Positions 48,715 to 59,593 of a stretch of 64,000 bases of DNA are shown piece by piece. The stretch lies in the NCBI GenBank assembly GCA_009760855.2, contig WPIO01000002.1:4680001-4744000 (forward strand). The letters are read 5' to 3'. Position 1 is the first letter of the stretch. Each line of letters opens with the position of its first letter. The notes under the pieces were generated by a model, which was not told the origin of the DNA, ran no database searches, and saw only the letters and a list, made by a program, of their open reading frames with translations. This DNA comes from Cristatella mucedo. Taxonomy: Eukaryota > Bryozoa > Phylactolaemata > Cristatellidae. The position numbers and the translations under genes are program-made.

Positions 48715-48860
48715 ATTCTCCCTTACGGTTTTCCTCCATGTTTCCCCACCATCGTCCCCCTGGTTTTCCCCCTTGCAATTTTCCTTCGATGTTCACCCCA
48801 CGTTCCCTCGGGTTTTCCCCCTTGAGGTTTCCCCTTGCGGTTTTCCTCCTAGTGGGCCAC
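48715..48860. repeat. Degenerate pyrimidine minisatellite
   Basis: Repeats of ggttttcccccttg and related units. Confidence 0.6.
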
Positions 48861-49574
48861 CGTTTCGTAAGAGTAGGCCAGTAAAGTAGTACTAATAGCG
48901 ACAGGCACTGCTGCTAAGCTGCATTTACAAGATCAGACTCGAAATAGGAGCTTTCCTGAGCGCTTTCCGCGTGGAGCTCCTTAGGATGCTCATTCGAGCC
49001 GATTTCTAGCAGGACTGGACTGCCTAGCCTCCAATAGCATCACGAGAAGAAGCTGTGTAGGACATTGCGTTGGGGCAGGTACATTGCAATCACACTACGA
49101 CTGCTGACGCCCACCGAATCGAGTTCTACGATGCAGCAGCGCCGGTTCACTGAACCTGCCAAGACCAAGACCTGAAAGGAAGCGAATCGACCTAGTGCAA
49201 CATGGGTTAATGCCATCCATCATATCTGTCATAATAGGGAAGTTCCTATTCATCAATCAGTATACGATGGGCACAATATCGTGGCACTTTCGAATGAGTC
49301 TGCCGGCTTATGCAAATGAATTATAGTATACCAGACACACCCACAAAGAAGAGACAAACTAGGAGAGCAGCAACCGACTGGCTGGAAATTCTCCCTCTGG
49401 GTCCTCACAGGTGCAGGAAATCAGTTAAGGATCTGATCGACCACACGTGGCTTACGAGACAAAAAAGAATGGGTGCTGCTGCTGAGGTAGTACTGTGGTG
49501 CTGATGTAGTACGGATGGATGCTGAGAAAGGTAGAATAGATAGACAGGAACAAATTGAGAGAGGGGGCGACAGA

Positions 49575-49728
49575 GAGAATGCAGAGAGAGAGAGAGAAAG
49601 AAAGTGTGCATGTGTATGTGTGTGTGCGCATGTGTGAGTGTGCGTGAGTGAGTACACACATGTGTGCATGTATCTTAGTGCAGGGCAGTTAGCAAGGCTC
49701 GAGATAAAGAGAGAGAAAGGGAGAGAGA

Positions 49729-49775
<47 letters not shown>

Positions 49776-49867
49776 GGGCTGATCGAAAAATAATGACTTG
49801 CAGCAGAGGTCTCACTGAGTATCATGTACGATAAATAGCGGCTACAAATGGTTGAACATCCCTCCCT

Positions 49868-49915
<48 letters not shown>
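49575..49915. repeat. Cluster of GA, GT and CT microsatellites
   Basis: GA run near 49581, GT-rich 49605-49640, GA run 49710-49771, then CCCT/CT run 49860-49913; the GA and CT runs are of opposite strand sense. Confidence 0.9.
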
Positions 49916-49917
<2 letters not shown>

Positions 49918-50404
49918 GTCGCTTTTACAAGCACCACTGATTGTGGGTATTCTTGACTGATTGTGGTGCCTAACGAGCTACGAGAATTCAATGTAGATAG
50001 AAGTACAATGGGCCTCGGAAAATCGGGAGCAAGCAGCGAGCGGACGTCAGCGAGTTGTGCCCCTAAGCAGCTCATCGGCATGGAGCAAGCATTGCCATTA
50101 TCGGCCTCCGGAAGCCGATGCAGTCGTGCTGAATCACAGGGGGTCACAGGCCCGGACCCAACCAACCCCTGCTTTTACCCACAGCCAATGCATGGCTCTC
50201 GATGCGTGCCTTGGAGCAGTGCGCCTAAATGCATAGAAACAAGAAGAAAGCAGACAGACATCGTATTAGCAGCTGACTCGAGATTGTCGAAAACTGACAC
50301 GGGACAACACTTATGAGAGGACTCTGAGCTACGAGTGATACTGGCTTTTAGCAGGTTACCAGTGTAGGCAAGGGGGTGCTATGGCTGTGCAGACAGCAGC
50401 CGTG

Positions 50405-50680
50405 CAGAAGCAGTCAGAGTCTACTCTCCAACTGCCGACTATGGCACATCTTTTTCAGCGGTCCTGAACTGCTACTTCTATGCTACTCACTACCTCAACT
50501 GCTCTCCTGACTCTGCTATGCTTCCCACTTTCTCTTTGTTGCGTGAGACAAAGTCTGCTGGCTACCGAATGCGCACCGAAAGCCGCTTAGGCTGTGAGTG
50601 CGCTATACAAAACTCTCCTGCGTAACACCCACATGGTCTTTATGACTTTGTGGAGTTACTGACGGAGATACATTATAGAG
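50405..50680 (+). mobile_element. LINE-B 3' end
   Basis: actctccaactgccgactat through gttactgacggagatacatt; about 95% like the 11868 copy by eye. Sits about 160 bp from SLC15 exon 2. Confidence 0.88.
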
Positions 50681-50839
50681 TCGTAGCCTGGCTCTCGCGA
50701 GAGGTAAGAGGTCACGACCTGCAGTACGAGCAGGAAGAGGCCGTGCTGCTGAGCACTGCTGCTTGGCACAGATCTAAAACCGGTGCAAGCCAGGTCGGGG
50801 CGGGGGGAGGTTCGGTTGCAGACAGGGAAGCTCTCTTAC

Positions 50840-51020
50840 CGGAGAAGAAGAGCACGCAGGACAGCATCACAGCCAGGAGTGGCGTCGTGAAGCCAGACAG
50901 GAAGCCAACCTGGTCCTGAAGACGCGTCACGGTCGTGTAGGCGATCAGAGCACCAATGTTGGCACCCCAATAGTACCAGGCCAGGACAGACCGCGTGGTC
51001 GCGAGCCCCTTGCTCCTCAC
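50840..51020 (-). CDS. SLC15-like exon 2
   Basis: Acceptor gccgtcag, then GTG AGG (phase 0 in); donor gtaaga leaves phase 1. Encodes VRSKGLATTRSVLAWYYWGA and NIGALIAYTTVTRLQ, the PTR2 signature region (FYWxxNxGxL), then a membrane segment PLLAVMLSCVLFFS. Joined to exon 1 the product reads CAEQVRSKG, a recognisable POT junction. Confidence 0.92.
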
Positions 51021-51210
51021 CTGACGGCAAAAACAAGCCAGAGAGACAGAGAGAGGGAGGGAGAGAGGGAGACGGAGAGAGAGAAAGAGGCCAGACGTCA
51101 GCTCGCACAGCTGCAGCAGCCAACCACCACAAGCTTCACAAACATCTTGCGGGAGCTTGCGGCAAGGACGCTCATGCTCAAGTGCTGCAGCCAGCGGAGA
51201 GCACATCTAC

Positions 51211-52107
51211 CTGCTCGGCACACAGAGGCGGCACGGTGGCGCGAAGCTGGGCCGTCGCCAGGCCGACGAGCATGCAGGTCGCGTAGGTCCACAGCCGACA
51301 CGGCCGGTGCTCGTCCGACGGGCAGACGAGAGGGAACGAGAAGTTGGCCGCCGGAGAGCAGGCGGGCGCGCCCTCGGGCAGGCTCTCATCGCCGAAGCCG
51401 TCGGTGCCGAGGCCGTGCACGGCGGCCATAGCTAGGCCGACCACATAGATCGCGTAGCCGGCCGCGACGACGGCGCGAGACGACACCAGGTCGGCCACGA
51501 CGGCCGACGGGAGCGTGAGGAAGTGTGCAGCCGCCGACAGGGCGACCCCGACGGTGGCCGCGTCGCCGGCGGGCCAGCACAGAGGCTCTCTGGTGAGGAA
51601 GCGAGCGACGCCGCTGACGAGCGAGTAGTAAGCGAAGCGCTCCAGCACAACGGAGGCGAGCAGGAACACAAAGCCGCCTATCCAGCCGCGCTCGCCGGCG
51701 AGGCCGTCGCCTGACGCCGACGCGGTCGGCCGTGCCGGCTCGGCGACGAACGTTCGCTCGCAGCCCTCGTCGTCGCCGCCGCCATCGTCGTTGTCGTCCG
51801 GCAACGCCAGGAGGCCCCTACCGCGAGCGCTGGCGGCGGCGTAATGCGAGCCCAGCGTCAACGAGTCGCCGGACGACCAGGCGACCGAGGCGAGCGCCGC
51901 GCCGCGCAGGGAGCCGTAACCCGACGATCTATCGAAGCCACCACCGCTGCCGCAGCTGCGCGACGAGGACGTGGAGCCGTACTGCCGCACGCCGCAGCTG
52001 CCGCCGGCGGAGCTGGACGTCGAGGCGGAAGAAATGGAGCCGCACCTGGTCGCCGTCGCAGCCGCTGCAGCGGCACCGGCGCTGCCGTCGCGCGTTCGGT
52101 CGCCCAT
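51211..52107 (-). CDS. SLC15-like exon 1: N-terminus and first membrane segments
   Basis: 897 nt, phase 0 out (GAG CAG, then gtagat). The ATG at 52107 is the first in the open frame. About 120 residues of Ala/Ser/Gly-rich cytosolic sequence (including RSSGYGSLRG) precede TM1 (GGFVFLLASVVLERFAYYSL). TM2-TM3 segments follow (HFLTLPSAVVADLVSSRAVV, GYAIYVVGLAMA). The exon ends TVPPLCAEQ, the counterpart of the family's FGADQ. The exon is far richer in GC than its surroundings. ExxER reads VxxER here. No TATA box was recognised; a CT microsatellite lies about 190 bp upstream. Confidence 0.88.
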
Positions 52108-52295
52108 GTCGCCAACGCCAACGACGCAGCCAGTGCCAGCAGCCAGGCCCGAGTGCGAGCGACGGTAGGCCAAGCAGCTGCAGCAGTTGCTTCAGGCTCG
52201 AGTAAGGTCAGGCAGGGGTCGACTAGTCACGAGGTAAGAACAAATGGGGTAAGTGGCGTCGGGTTTTGAGGGAGGAGTGCATAGCCGCAACGCTG

Positions 52296-52313
52296 AATCT
52301 CTCTCTTTCTCTT

Positions 52314-52389
<76 letters not shown>

Positions 52390-52393
52390 CCTC
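52296..52393. repeat. (CT)n microsatellite upstream of the SLC15-like start
   Basis: CT run with CCCT breaks about 190 bp upstream of the ATG. May lie in the promoter or 5' UTR; on the minus strand it reads as GA repeats. Confidence 0.9.
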
Positions 52394-52554
52394 TGGCTCA
52401 CGCAATGCAGCAAGTCCCCGCAATCCGCTTAGCTCACTCATATTTATAACGAAGTGCATAGGCTGAACCGACCACCGAACGTACGCCGTTCTATGAGAGC
52501 TCTGATGGGGATCTCTTTTAGCGAGGCACGATAGAAAAGGGTTCGTCGAATTAA

Positions 52555-54400
52555 CGCAATCCAAAGCAATCCACTCAAATTAAGGAAAAACACCGAAGAT
52601 TGGCTGTGCCGGGCTCAGACTTTGAGTGTTGTCGTACACCGTTGGTTGCATGTACCCAGTAAATTGCATGCCATTGCGCTCGCGCATTCTCGAGCAAATG
52701 GGCTAGAAATAACCACGCCCATACCGCGATCCACCGAAATCCGCTTTAAACTGCCTCTAATCTACCACAGATTGGCTGTGTTAAGCTCCAACAAGTTTTG
52801 AATATAGAACTACGCTATATTTCGTGTGTACCCTCTAAGACTTCGCGCCATTCTGGGCACGCGTTCTCACGAAGTCCACTGAAATAGATTGCAGTGGCCT
52901 GGGCCAATACCGCGATCCACTGCAATCCGCCGAAAAACGACCAGAAAATGTACACTAGGTGGTCTACCTATGATTGTTAATAGATCTACTCTTTGTTTAT
53001 GGTGTACAAGCATAAATTCACTATAATGGCCTCGGCCATTCTCGTTCAGTGTACTGCAATTGACAGCAATGGCCCGGACCAATACCACAATCCACAGGAA
53101 TTGTTGGTTTGGCAATGCTCCAATTTGGAATGCACATTAAAATGTACTCAATATAAAGTGCTACCACAAGATTCAAACACACTTTGCACGTACAATCCCG
53201 GGCAGTTTGGGGTAATCGACTCTAATGGCTCGGCTTGGAGCCGCAATCCACTAAAACCCACCTTACGTCGACCACATACTGGCTTTGCGAAGCCCCAATT
53301 CTCACTCCACGAAAAATGTCACTGTGTTCAAAGTCAAGCCATTGAAGTTAGAAGCTATTTGCTCGTTAACTGTCGGCAATGCATGGCAATCTACAGCAAT
53401 GGCCAGGGCCAATACCGAAAATTGATCAGAAATTCGCTACGAGAAACTCCATTTCTCCTTGCATATAGCAATTAATTGCGTGCATACATAACTGCAAGCC
53501 ATCGTGCTCCATTCAATCTCAGGCTATGCGTGGCAATCGACAGCAATGGCCCAAGCAAATACGGCATTCCGTTATGACCTTTGCATATCGTCAGAAAGTG
53601 GCTCAATCAAGCTTTAATCTTTCTTTCGCATGGCGAACTGCTTTTAAAGTGCAACCACATCTTTTCCATCAATCGACTACGTACAATTGCAGGCAATGTG
53701 TGGCCATTGACAGCGACAGCTCCGGCCAATACCGCAATTCATTACAAATCGAGATCAAATTGGTTGAGGAAAGCTCCAATTAAAATTCCACGTAATATTT
53801 GACAGTGCTTGCACAGTATTTCAACCCATTGTTCGCATTCAATATCCGGGCAATAGAAGACAATAAACAGCAATTGCCCAGGCAAATACGAAAATCTGCT
53901 GTGCTCCACCGGGAATCCTAGAAAGTGGCCGAACCAAGCTCCAATTTGTCTTGCGTATGACAGCCAGCGGACTGCTTTTAAAGTGCAACTGCATCATTTC
54001 AACAAATCGATCACGTTCAATCTCGGTCAATGTATGACAATCGATAGCAGTGATACTGCAAATATCGCAATCCATGGCAAATCGACCATAAATGAGCTCA
54101 TCGCAGCTCCAGGTATAATTCCACAAAATATTTCGCTTCCTGGGGACACAATTTCATCCGATTGTGCCCGTGCAATCTCGCGAAACGTAAGGCAATCGAC
54201 GGCAATTGCCCGGGCAAATACGGCAATCCATTATGACCATCGAAAATTGCTAGCAAGTGGCCTAGTTCCAACTTTTCTTACATGTGGTAGTGAACATTGT
54301 TAGAAGTTAAACCGCATCATTTCAACATATTGCGAACGTACAATTGCGAGCAGTGCGTGGCAGTTAACAGCAATCCTTCGGGTTAATTCCCTCAATCCAC
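52555..54400 (+). repeat. Tandem array of ~165-bp monomers with dimeric higher-order period
   Basis: A diagnostic word (ccaataccgcaatccac and variants) recurs near 52555, 52725, 52911, 53086, 53242, 53416, 53563, 53733, 53890, 54066, 54222 and 54391. After the first two intervals (170 and 186 bp), spacings alternate long and short (175, 156, 174, 147, 170, 157, 176, 156, 169). In the later copies two monomer types are visible: long ones share cttttaaagtgcaac and catcatttcaac, short ones share aaatcgacc, gctccaatt and aatattt. So the repeat unit is a dimer of about 330 bp. No gene seen inside. Confidence 0.85.
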
Positions 54401-54539
54401 GATAAATCGACCACAATTTGGCTGCACGAAGCGCTCACATCGTCATTGGATATGACTCCGCACTCTTTTAAAGTAAACCAAAAAACTTTATAAGGCATCT
54501 CCCATGTTAATTGCCGGACAATGCAATCGGAGTTAGTTA

Positions 54540-54587
54540 GCACTAACCTGAGTCGCTGCAATCGATTGCAGTGACTCAGGTTAGTGC
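54540..54587. repeat. 48-bp near-perfect palindrome
   Basis: Arms GCACTAACCTGAGTCGCTGC and continuing AATC meet their inverted copy with a single mismatch and no spacer; the centre is ATCGAT. It lies just inside the inner edge of the left array. A hairpin or cruciform is possible. Confidence 0.9.
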
Positions 54588-54649
54588 AACTATAATCCGT
54601 CGGGAACAACATTAATCGATTGCTTCGTTGCTTCGATTATCACGCCGAG

Positions 54650-56100
54650 GGAGATACTTGCTACTGTACATATTATTCGCCGAGTACTACACGTATCATG
54701 TTTGCTAATCTACATGATCCTAAGCTAACCTCTGCCTGAGCTACGCTATGCAGACTGGAATAACAGACATCCCTGTTGAGAGCAGAAATATTAAAAAGCG
54801 ACTGCTAGCGTTACTCACACGAACAAGTACTGCTGCAAACTGAGTCCTCGCTTTGTTGTTAGGCACAGTTCACAGGCGATTAGTTGCTGGTCAGTTTTTG
54901 GATTGCCGGTGTTAGTGATTTCAACGAAGCTGCCCTGTTCTGCTGCAGTACGGGAACATTCAACACAGGCGTTGCCTCGCAATTAGTCATGGACATCCTT
55001 ACTATTTTTTGCGATACGTTTTCTTGTAAAATGAATGATGGCTCGTACAATCTTCGAGCCAAACGTTGCAAGAAAGTGGAATGATAAGCACTAGGTAAGC
55101 TATGCCTAGCCGTCAACTGATCTCTCGCCACAGTCCTAATCACCTCAGCAGATATGAAACACTGCGAAGCCTTCCGGCAGTGAGGCCGTAGGATCTGCAT
55201 TAAGTTACCTGCAGCTCAGGCAGAGAGAGTCACATGAACCAATCCAGGATACTACCGCAGGCAAATAGCCACTCCCATGCCTCACCAATGAAAAGGATGG
55301 GCGCATTTTTTTGGTTGTAAAATCCCAATTTTTGCAAGACTCGCATCAATTAGGCATACTTAGGTCAATGTAATATCAGCAGGAGCAAGCCAGATGCCAC
55401 CCAAAGGCCTTGCAGCCCGTTTCCATGACAACTCGTTCGTCAACGACTGTCGCTTTGGTATTAACAACGTAAACACAGCTTAGTGCTATAGGCAATCAAA
55501 AGTCTCGAAGGTAAATGCTGGTTGGTCTATGGTGGAGTGGCTCGAATTTCAGTACTGACCCAGGAGATAGCAGGCGAAGGCAGTGTAAGCTATAAGAATG
55601 TCCATGCAAAATTTCATGAAATAATTTTCGGCACACTTTAGAAAGAGTTCAATGCAGCAGCCAGTTAAAAAATGACCATCGCCGGTTTGTGTTACTTTGT
55701 AGTGGTATTTGGTTGAATGAGGTTGTCTTGCGTTCGAGTAATGGCCCGGACGTGTGCAGCCCATTCGCTGACCAAAAGAATGCACGAAACTTTGAAATGG
55801 TTTGCTGACTTGAATTCACGGTATTCCAATGAGTAAATCTTTACTTGTAGATAGCCGATTTCTGATGGATTTGCAGTGGGCAAGTGGATAGTGGGGTTTG
55901 CACGAGACACTGCATTCGAATAGTATGCATTTGCTGAGAACGAACTTGAAGAAGCTGCGAGCTCCCTTTAAACCTTTCGAACTTTTCTCTGTATCCGTTG
56001 ATCAACCGGCAGCCATCCTAGCTCTCTTACCGAACGAGACACATGCTAAAACCTCTGGGATTTAAAGACTAGCCTTGCAGACATATTCATAGCCAGCTGC
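54650..56100. other. Interior of the candidate Foldback element, unexplained
   Basis: No recognised domain. Open frames up to 106 codons (55200-54880, minus) have no supporting features. Confidence 0.4.
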
Positions 56101-56129
56101 AGTGGCCTAGTTGCTTTCTCCGTTAGCCG

Positions 56130-58050
56130 AACTAAAGGGAACTACAATAATCAAGTCGAGACAGAACTAAGGAGCTAGTTAAATTCTTTGCAAGCCACTG
56201 TGGAAGACAGCCCCTAATCTTAGATAGGCACTGGACGTGATGGCTAGCTGTACAAGCAGTCTTCTGAATGAAGCTTTTACAATTTTGGCAGCTGCAGAAA
56301 ACGACACCTAGATTTCGAGCACGTGGTGCTGGTCGCACAACAGCATCACCTATTAGAAGAGCAAAGCCTTTTAATCCAGCCACACGCTTAGGGTGTCCTA
56401 GGAGCAGCAGTCTGGTTTTATCGTCATTCGTTTCAAGAAGTTTTCCGACACCCAGGATCGAATGTCGGCTAGGCAAGCATTAAATTTATCAGGTGCTGCA
56501 GCAGATTCCGATGGTTTGAATGACAAATTCAGCTGAGTAATGTCAGCATAAAAGTGATATCCTATTCAATGGGCCTTAATCACTTCTCCCAGGTGTTGAG
56601 TATAAATGGAGAACAGCAAGGGACCGAGGATGAACCCTTGAGGGACTCAACAGGTGACCCTTTTCGTGTGTGAGACCAGACTCCAAACGACACGGATTGA
56701 ACACGATCAGACGAGTACAATTTAAACCAAGCCAGTGCCTCGTCTGCGAGACCAATCGTTGTTCTCAATCGTTCAAGTAGAACAGCGTGATCAATGGTGT
56801 CGAACGTAGCAGATAGATCCAGAAGAGCTAGAGCAGTGACATTCCCGTCATCATTGCCTCATAGAATGTCACTGTTAACACGGAGGAGAGCAGTTTCAGT
56901 GGAGTGCTGCCTCTTGAACCCATTTGAAATGTTTCTGACATTTCATTCTTTTCAATATGTGCAACCAGCTGTTTAGCAAAACTTTTTCAAGAATCTTGGA
57001 CAAGAAAGGAAGAAGGGAAACTGGGTGATATTTTGCAAGGACCCCAGTATCTAATCCAGGCTTTTAAGTATCGGTCTAACGATTGCCGATTTGAAGGACT
57101 GGGTACAACCCCTTTTTCCAAAGAAGCATTAAAAATCTCGGTTATGGCAAGGCTAAGTTGGTCTGCCAGTGAAGACCACAGATGACGGTATAGGGTCTTC
57201 AGGAGATGAGCTCTCTTTGCTTGACCTTATTAAGGTAGCCACATCACATGCAGAAACCTCGGAAAACCTTTTAAGGAAGGTCACAGGTTGAGATTCCACA
57301 ATTGCTTTACTCGGAGGGGGCTTTATGGAGGCACGAATGTGCACAATTTTTTCAGTAAAGAAGGCTGAAAACTTTTCGGCTGAGCCATTAATATCTGGGG
57401 AGTCAGACCTCTCAGCATTGGCCAGTAAATTTGTTACTGTCTTATAAATCTGTTTAGGGTCCTACTGGCAGGAATTCAGTTTTCGAGTGAAAAAAGAACC
57501 CCTGGCTTTTTAAGCTTCCGGGTGTAAACTCGGAGGAAGTCTTTAAAAATTGACTTGATCTGCACCAGACCCTGATTTCTTAAAACGACGTTCAAGCCTG
57601 CGCCTAACACGGCGCATCTTTTTAAGTTTTTTTTGTAAATTGAACGGAATCTCCACGACTCGGTACACGGATAGCACGAACGGGAGCATGCTTGTCAAGA
57701 GCGTAACTCCGTAGTATCATGTTCACCGCATCAGTGACGGTATCGAGGCTGTCCGTCTAGTCCGGGTGCATATCAAGAAGACCTGCACATCAAACAGATT
57801 TAAAAAACTTGTCTACGTCTATGCTTTGTAAGTTACGTCGCTTGACAAGTTCGACATTGCCCTGTACGTACAAGGAAGCAGGAACAGTAAACGAGACCGA
57901 ACGATGATCCAGAGGGTCTGCGGGCACACCACGGGGTCAGTGGGGAAGACGTCCTTAGTGATTGCCGCAGATTTCCAGAGCGACAAGGAAGCGACAAGGC
58001 TTGAATTTGTGTACGTCGATGGGCACATAACACAGCATGCCTTAAGCTCG
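56130..58050 (-). mobile_element. L2/CR1-like LINE, endonuclease tail to reverse transcriptase, decayed
   Basis: Reading the minus strand: an endonuclease-to-linker region (ASLYVQGNVELVKRRNLQSI, YALDKHAPVRAIRVP), the RT entry (HIRASIKPPPSKAIVESQPV, EDPIPSSVV), RT motif A (LLDLSATFDTIDHAVLLERL), motif B region (DEALAWFKLYSSDRVQSVSF) and the thumb (ARNLGVVFCSCQNCKSFI, LVLSRLDYCSSL). Many frameshifts and stops; the catalytic YADD is not seen. Lies inside the candidate Foldback element. Confidence 0.85.
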
Positions 58051-58199
58051 GCGCAATATATCTCTAGTCAATCTAGGATAGATTGCGGCATTAGTCCGGG
58101 CCGTTGCAGCGCATAGCACGAGAGCGGCTATTGCAAGTGATATTTTTTATTACGCGTCTCGCAGAGCGTATTTTCACAAGCAATTAAAAAGTAGCTTTT

Positions 58200-58630
58200 C
58201 TCATATGACTTCTTTCGCACTGCGGTTGAATACGGTGGATTGCGGTATTGGCCCAGGTCCTGCAATTTATTTCAGAGGACTTCGGGAGAACGCTCGCTCG
58301 GAATTGCTCGAGGTTTTGTGGTTACAATGTAAATAAGCTCAGTTTTACATTCCAAACTAGTTTGAACTCTGCGCAGGCGAATCGTGGTTGGTTTGAGGTT
58401 GCTTAGGTTGAATTATGGCGGATTGTAGTGGATTTGTAGAGGCACCCGTCTTTGCAGCAATTTTTTAATAGAGTGATTGAGTGTAATGACCCAAAATTTG
58501 GTGGGTACATAGAATTAACGGTGTACTACAACATTCACTCGAAATTTGAGCCCAGCGAAGCCGATTTCATGACGATTTTAGTTTAATTAGAGACGGCTGT
58601 GGTGGATTGCGGTAATTTTTCGGACCCTGG
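58200..58630 (-). repeat. Inverted short array of the same ~180-bp monomers
   Basis: Read on the minus strand, the diagnostic word recurs near 58611, 58427 and 58244 (spacing ~184 and 183). Sequence alongside matches the outer monomers of the 52.5-kb array, with perhaps 25-30% divergence. Confidence 0.8.
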
Positions 58631-58667
58631 CTCCTCCGAGTGGCGATGTGCGACTGTAGGGCGCGCG

Positions 58668-58970
58668 AAGACGGCGCGACAAAGAGCGAAGCCCCCACAA
58701 GCGGGATGTTGCGTTGTCGATGACGGCTGTATTGTATCGCGTACAGGAAACACATGCGAGCGAGCGGACATACTGATGTAGTAGCCGTCGTGCGTGCTGC
58801 TCCGGAGCACGTGGTGAACATAGAGAATAGAGTGGATAGCGTGCGTACAGGCTGACGCACTGGCAGAAAGTGAATTGCGCGGCGTGGAACACATCACTTG
58901 CCGGCAAGGAGCGCCCGGCGGGCGGATGGAACGTCGGCTGAGGGCGGGACCACGCGATGGCCAGTCACGC
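58668..58970 (-). repeat. Dispersed repeat family D
   Basis: Inverted copy of 44940-45290, directly abutting the outer edge of the right-hand satellite array. Confidence 0.8.
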
Positions 58971-59590
58971 CCACACGGCTGCCTGCGGCTGGCCTTTCGC
59001 GTAGACTGGCCTGCCCAGACCCTCACTCTACGAGTCACGAATTCACTCACCCTGCTTAAGGGTGCAGATCGCCTTCCAGCCGCACCCCCCCCCCCGGTTC
59101 ACGAACACTCGGCTTTTCTGACAGCACCCAGTCTGTGCGGCCGCCATCTCTTCTCTTTCCTGTTGGAGCGGGGTTCCAGCCTTCTTCAATATACCGAGTC
59201 TGTAGGGAGCTGTCAGTGGAGCTTGACGTCCGTAACTTCACCACGTAACCAACTCACTCGATGATAATTAACCTATATCCTTTTGAATATGACGCCAGTG
59301 AGTGGATTACTTCACGAGACGCCGACGTCACGCTGGGCCCGTAATGATTTTATTTGTACTTTTACCGACGGTACAGATACGATGTGTCGTGCCAACATAT
59401 CGCAGAGATAATTTACAAAATCTGCATTTGCAGCCAAATGCGCTCTCACATGGCTGAAATTGAACCGTATATTTTGCACTCCCAATACTCTCTTTGTCAA
59501 TTTTGCTGTCGCGCGTACTCAAGAATAATTTTGAAGCATTTGTATTTTTTCTTTCAAGATTTGGCAACATTAAGGAAGAACTGCATGACT
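58970..59590. other. No gene recognised
   Basis: A C10 homopolymer at about 59086-59096; a 129-codon plus-strand frame here lacks any recognised feature. Confidence 0.4.
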
Positions 59591-59593
59591 TTT

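Larger units (their letters stand above)
32696..52107 (-). other. SLC15/POT-family proton-coupled peptide or histidine transporter gene
   Basis: Gene-level entry. Exons at 52107, 51020, 43261, 38189, 34093, 33658, 33394 and 33006 join in phase. With one further 78-nt exon of neutral phase near 35.8 kb the protein would be 789 residues. Recognisable POT features in order: LERFAYY in TM1, AEQVRSKG after TM3, WYYWGANIGAL in TM4-5, GNVFGIIRSGVRH, FDYAK...GG...VEQVK before TM7, WQMPQQFLLGASQA in TM10 and ALEFTYIAAPRSMQ in TM11. POT proteins import di/tripeptides or histidine with protons at plasma or endolysosomal membranes. By recalled similarity the C-terminal half is nearest the SLC15A3/A4 branch. 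Oddities: a Val in place of the first Glu of the ExxER motif, a ~120-residue Ser/Gly/Ala-rich N-terminus, and an enlarged loop between TM9 and TM10. Confidence 0.88.
52540..58630. mobile_element. Candidate Foldback-like element bounded by inverted tandem arrays
   Basis: The left array (52555-54400, plus orientation) and right array (58200-58630, minus orientation) are made of the same ~170-bp monomers, and their outermost monomers correspond in order. Shared words in both outer ends include gtacaccgtt, tgtaccca, gaagtcc.ctgaaata and ctgggccaataccgc. The outer edges are also similar (agggttcg...aattaacgcaatcc against agggtccg...aattaccgcaatcc). Inside lie a 48-bp palindrome and a decayed LINE (56.1-58.05 kb, minus). 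No target duplication was recognised. An alternative is two independent satellite pieces. Confidence 0.55.

Noticed and set aside
51732-52269. Plus-strand open frames of 141-157 codons, Arg/Ala-rich
   Set aside because: Shadows of the GC-rich SLC15 exon 1 on the opposite strand.
53526-53783. Open frames in the 52.9-54.3 kb array
   Set aside because: Fall inside the tandem satellite and are not conserved from monomer to monomer.
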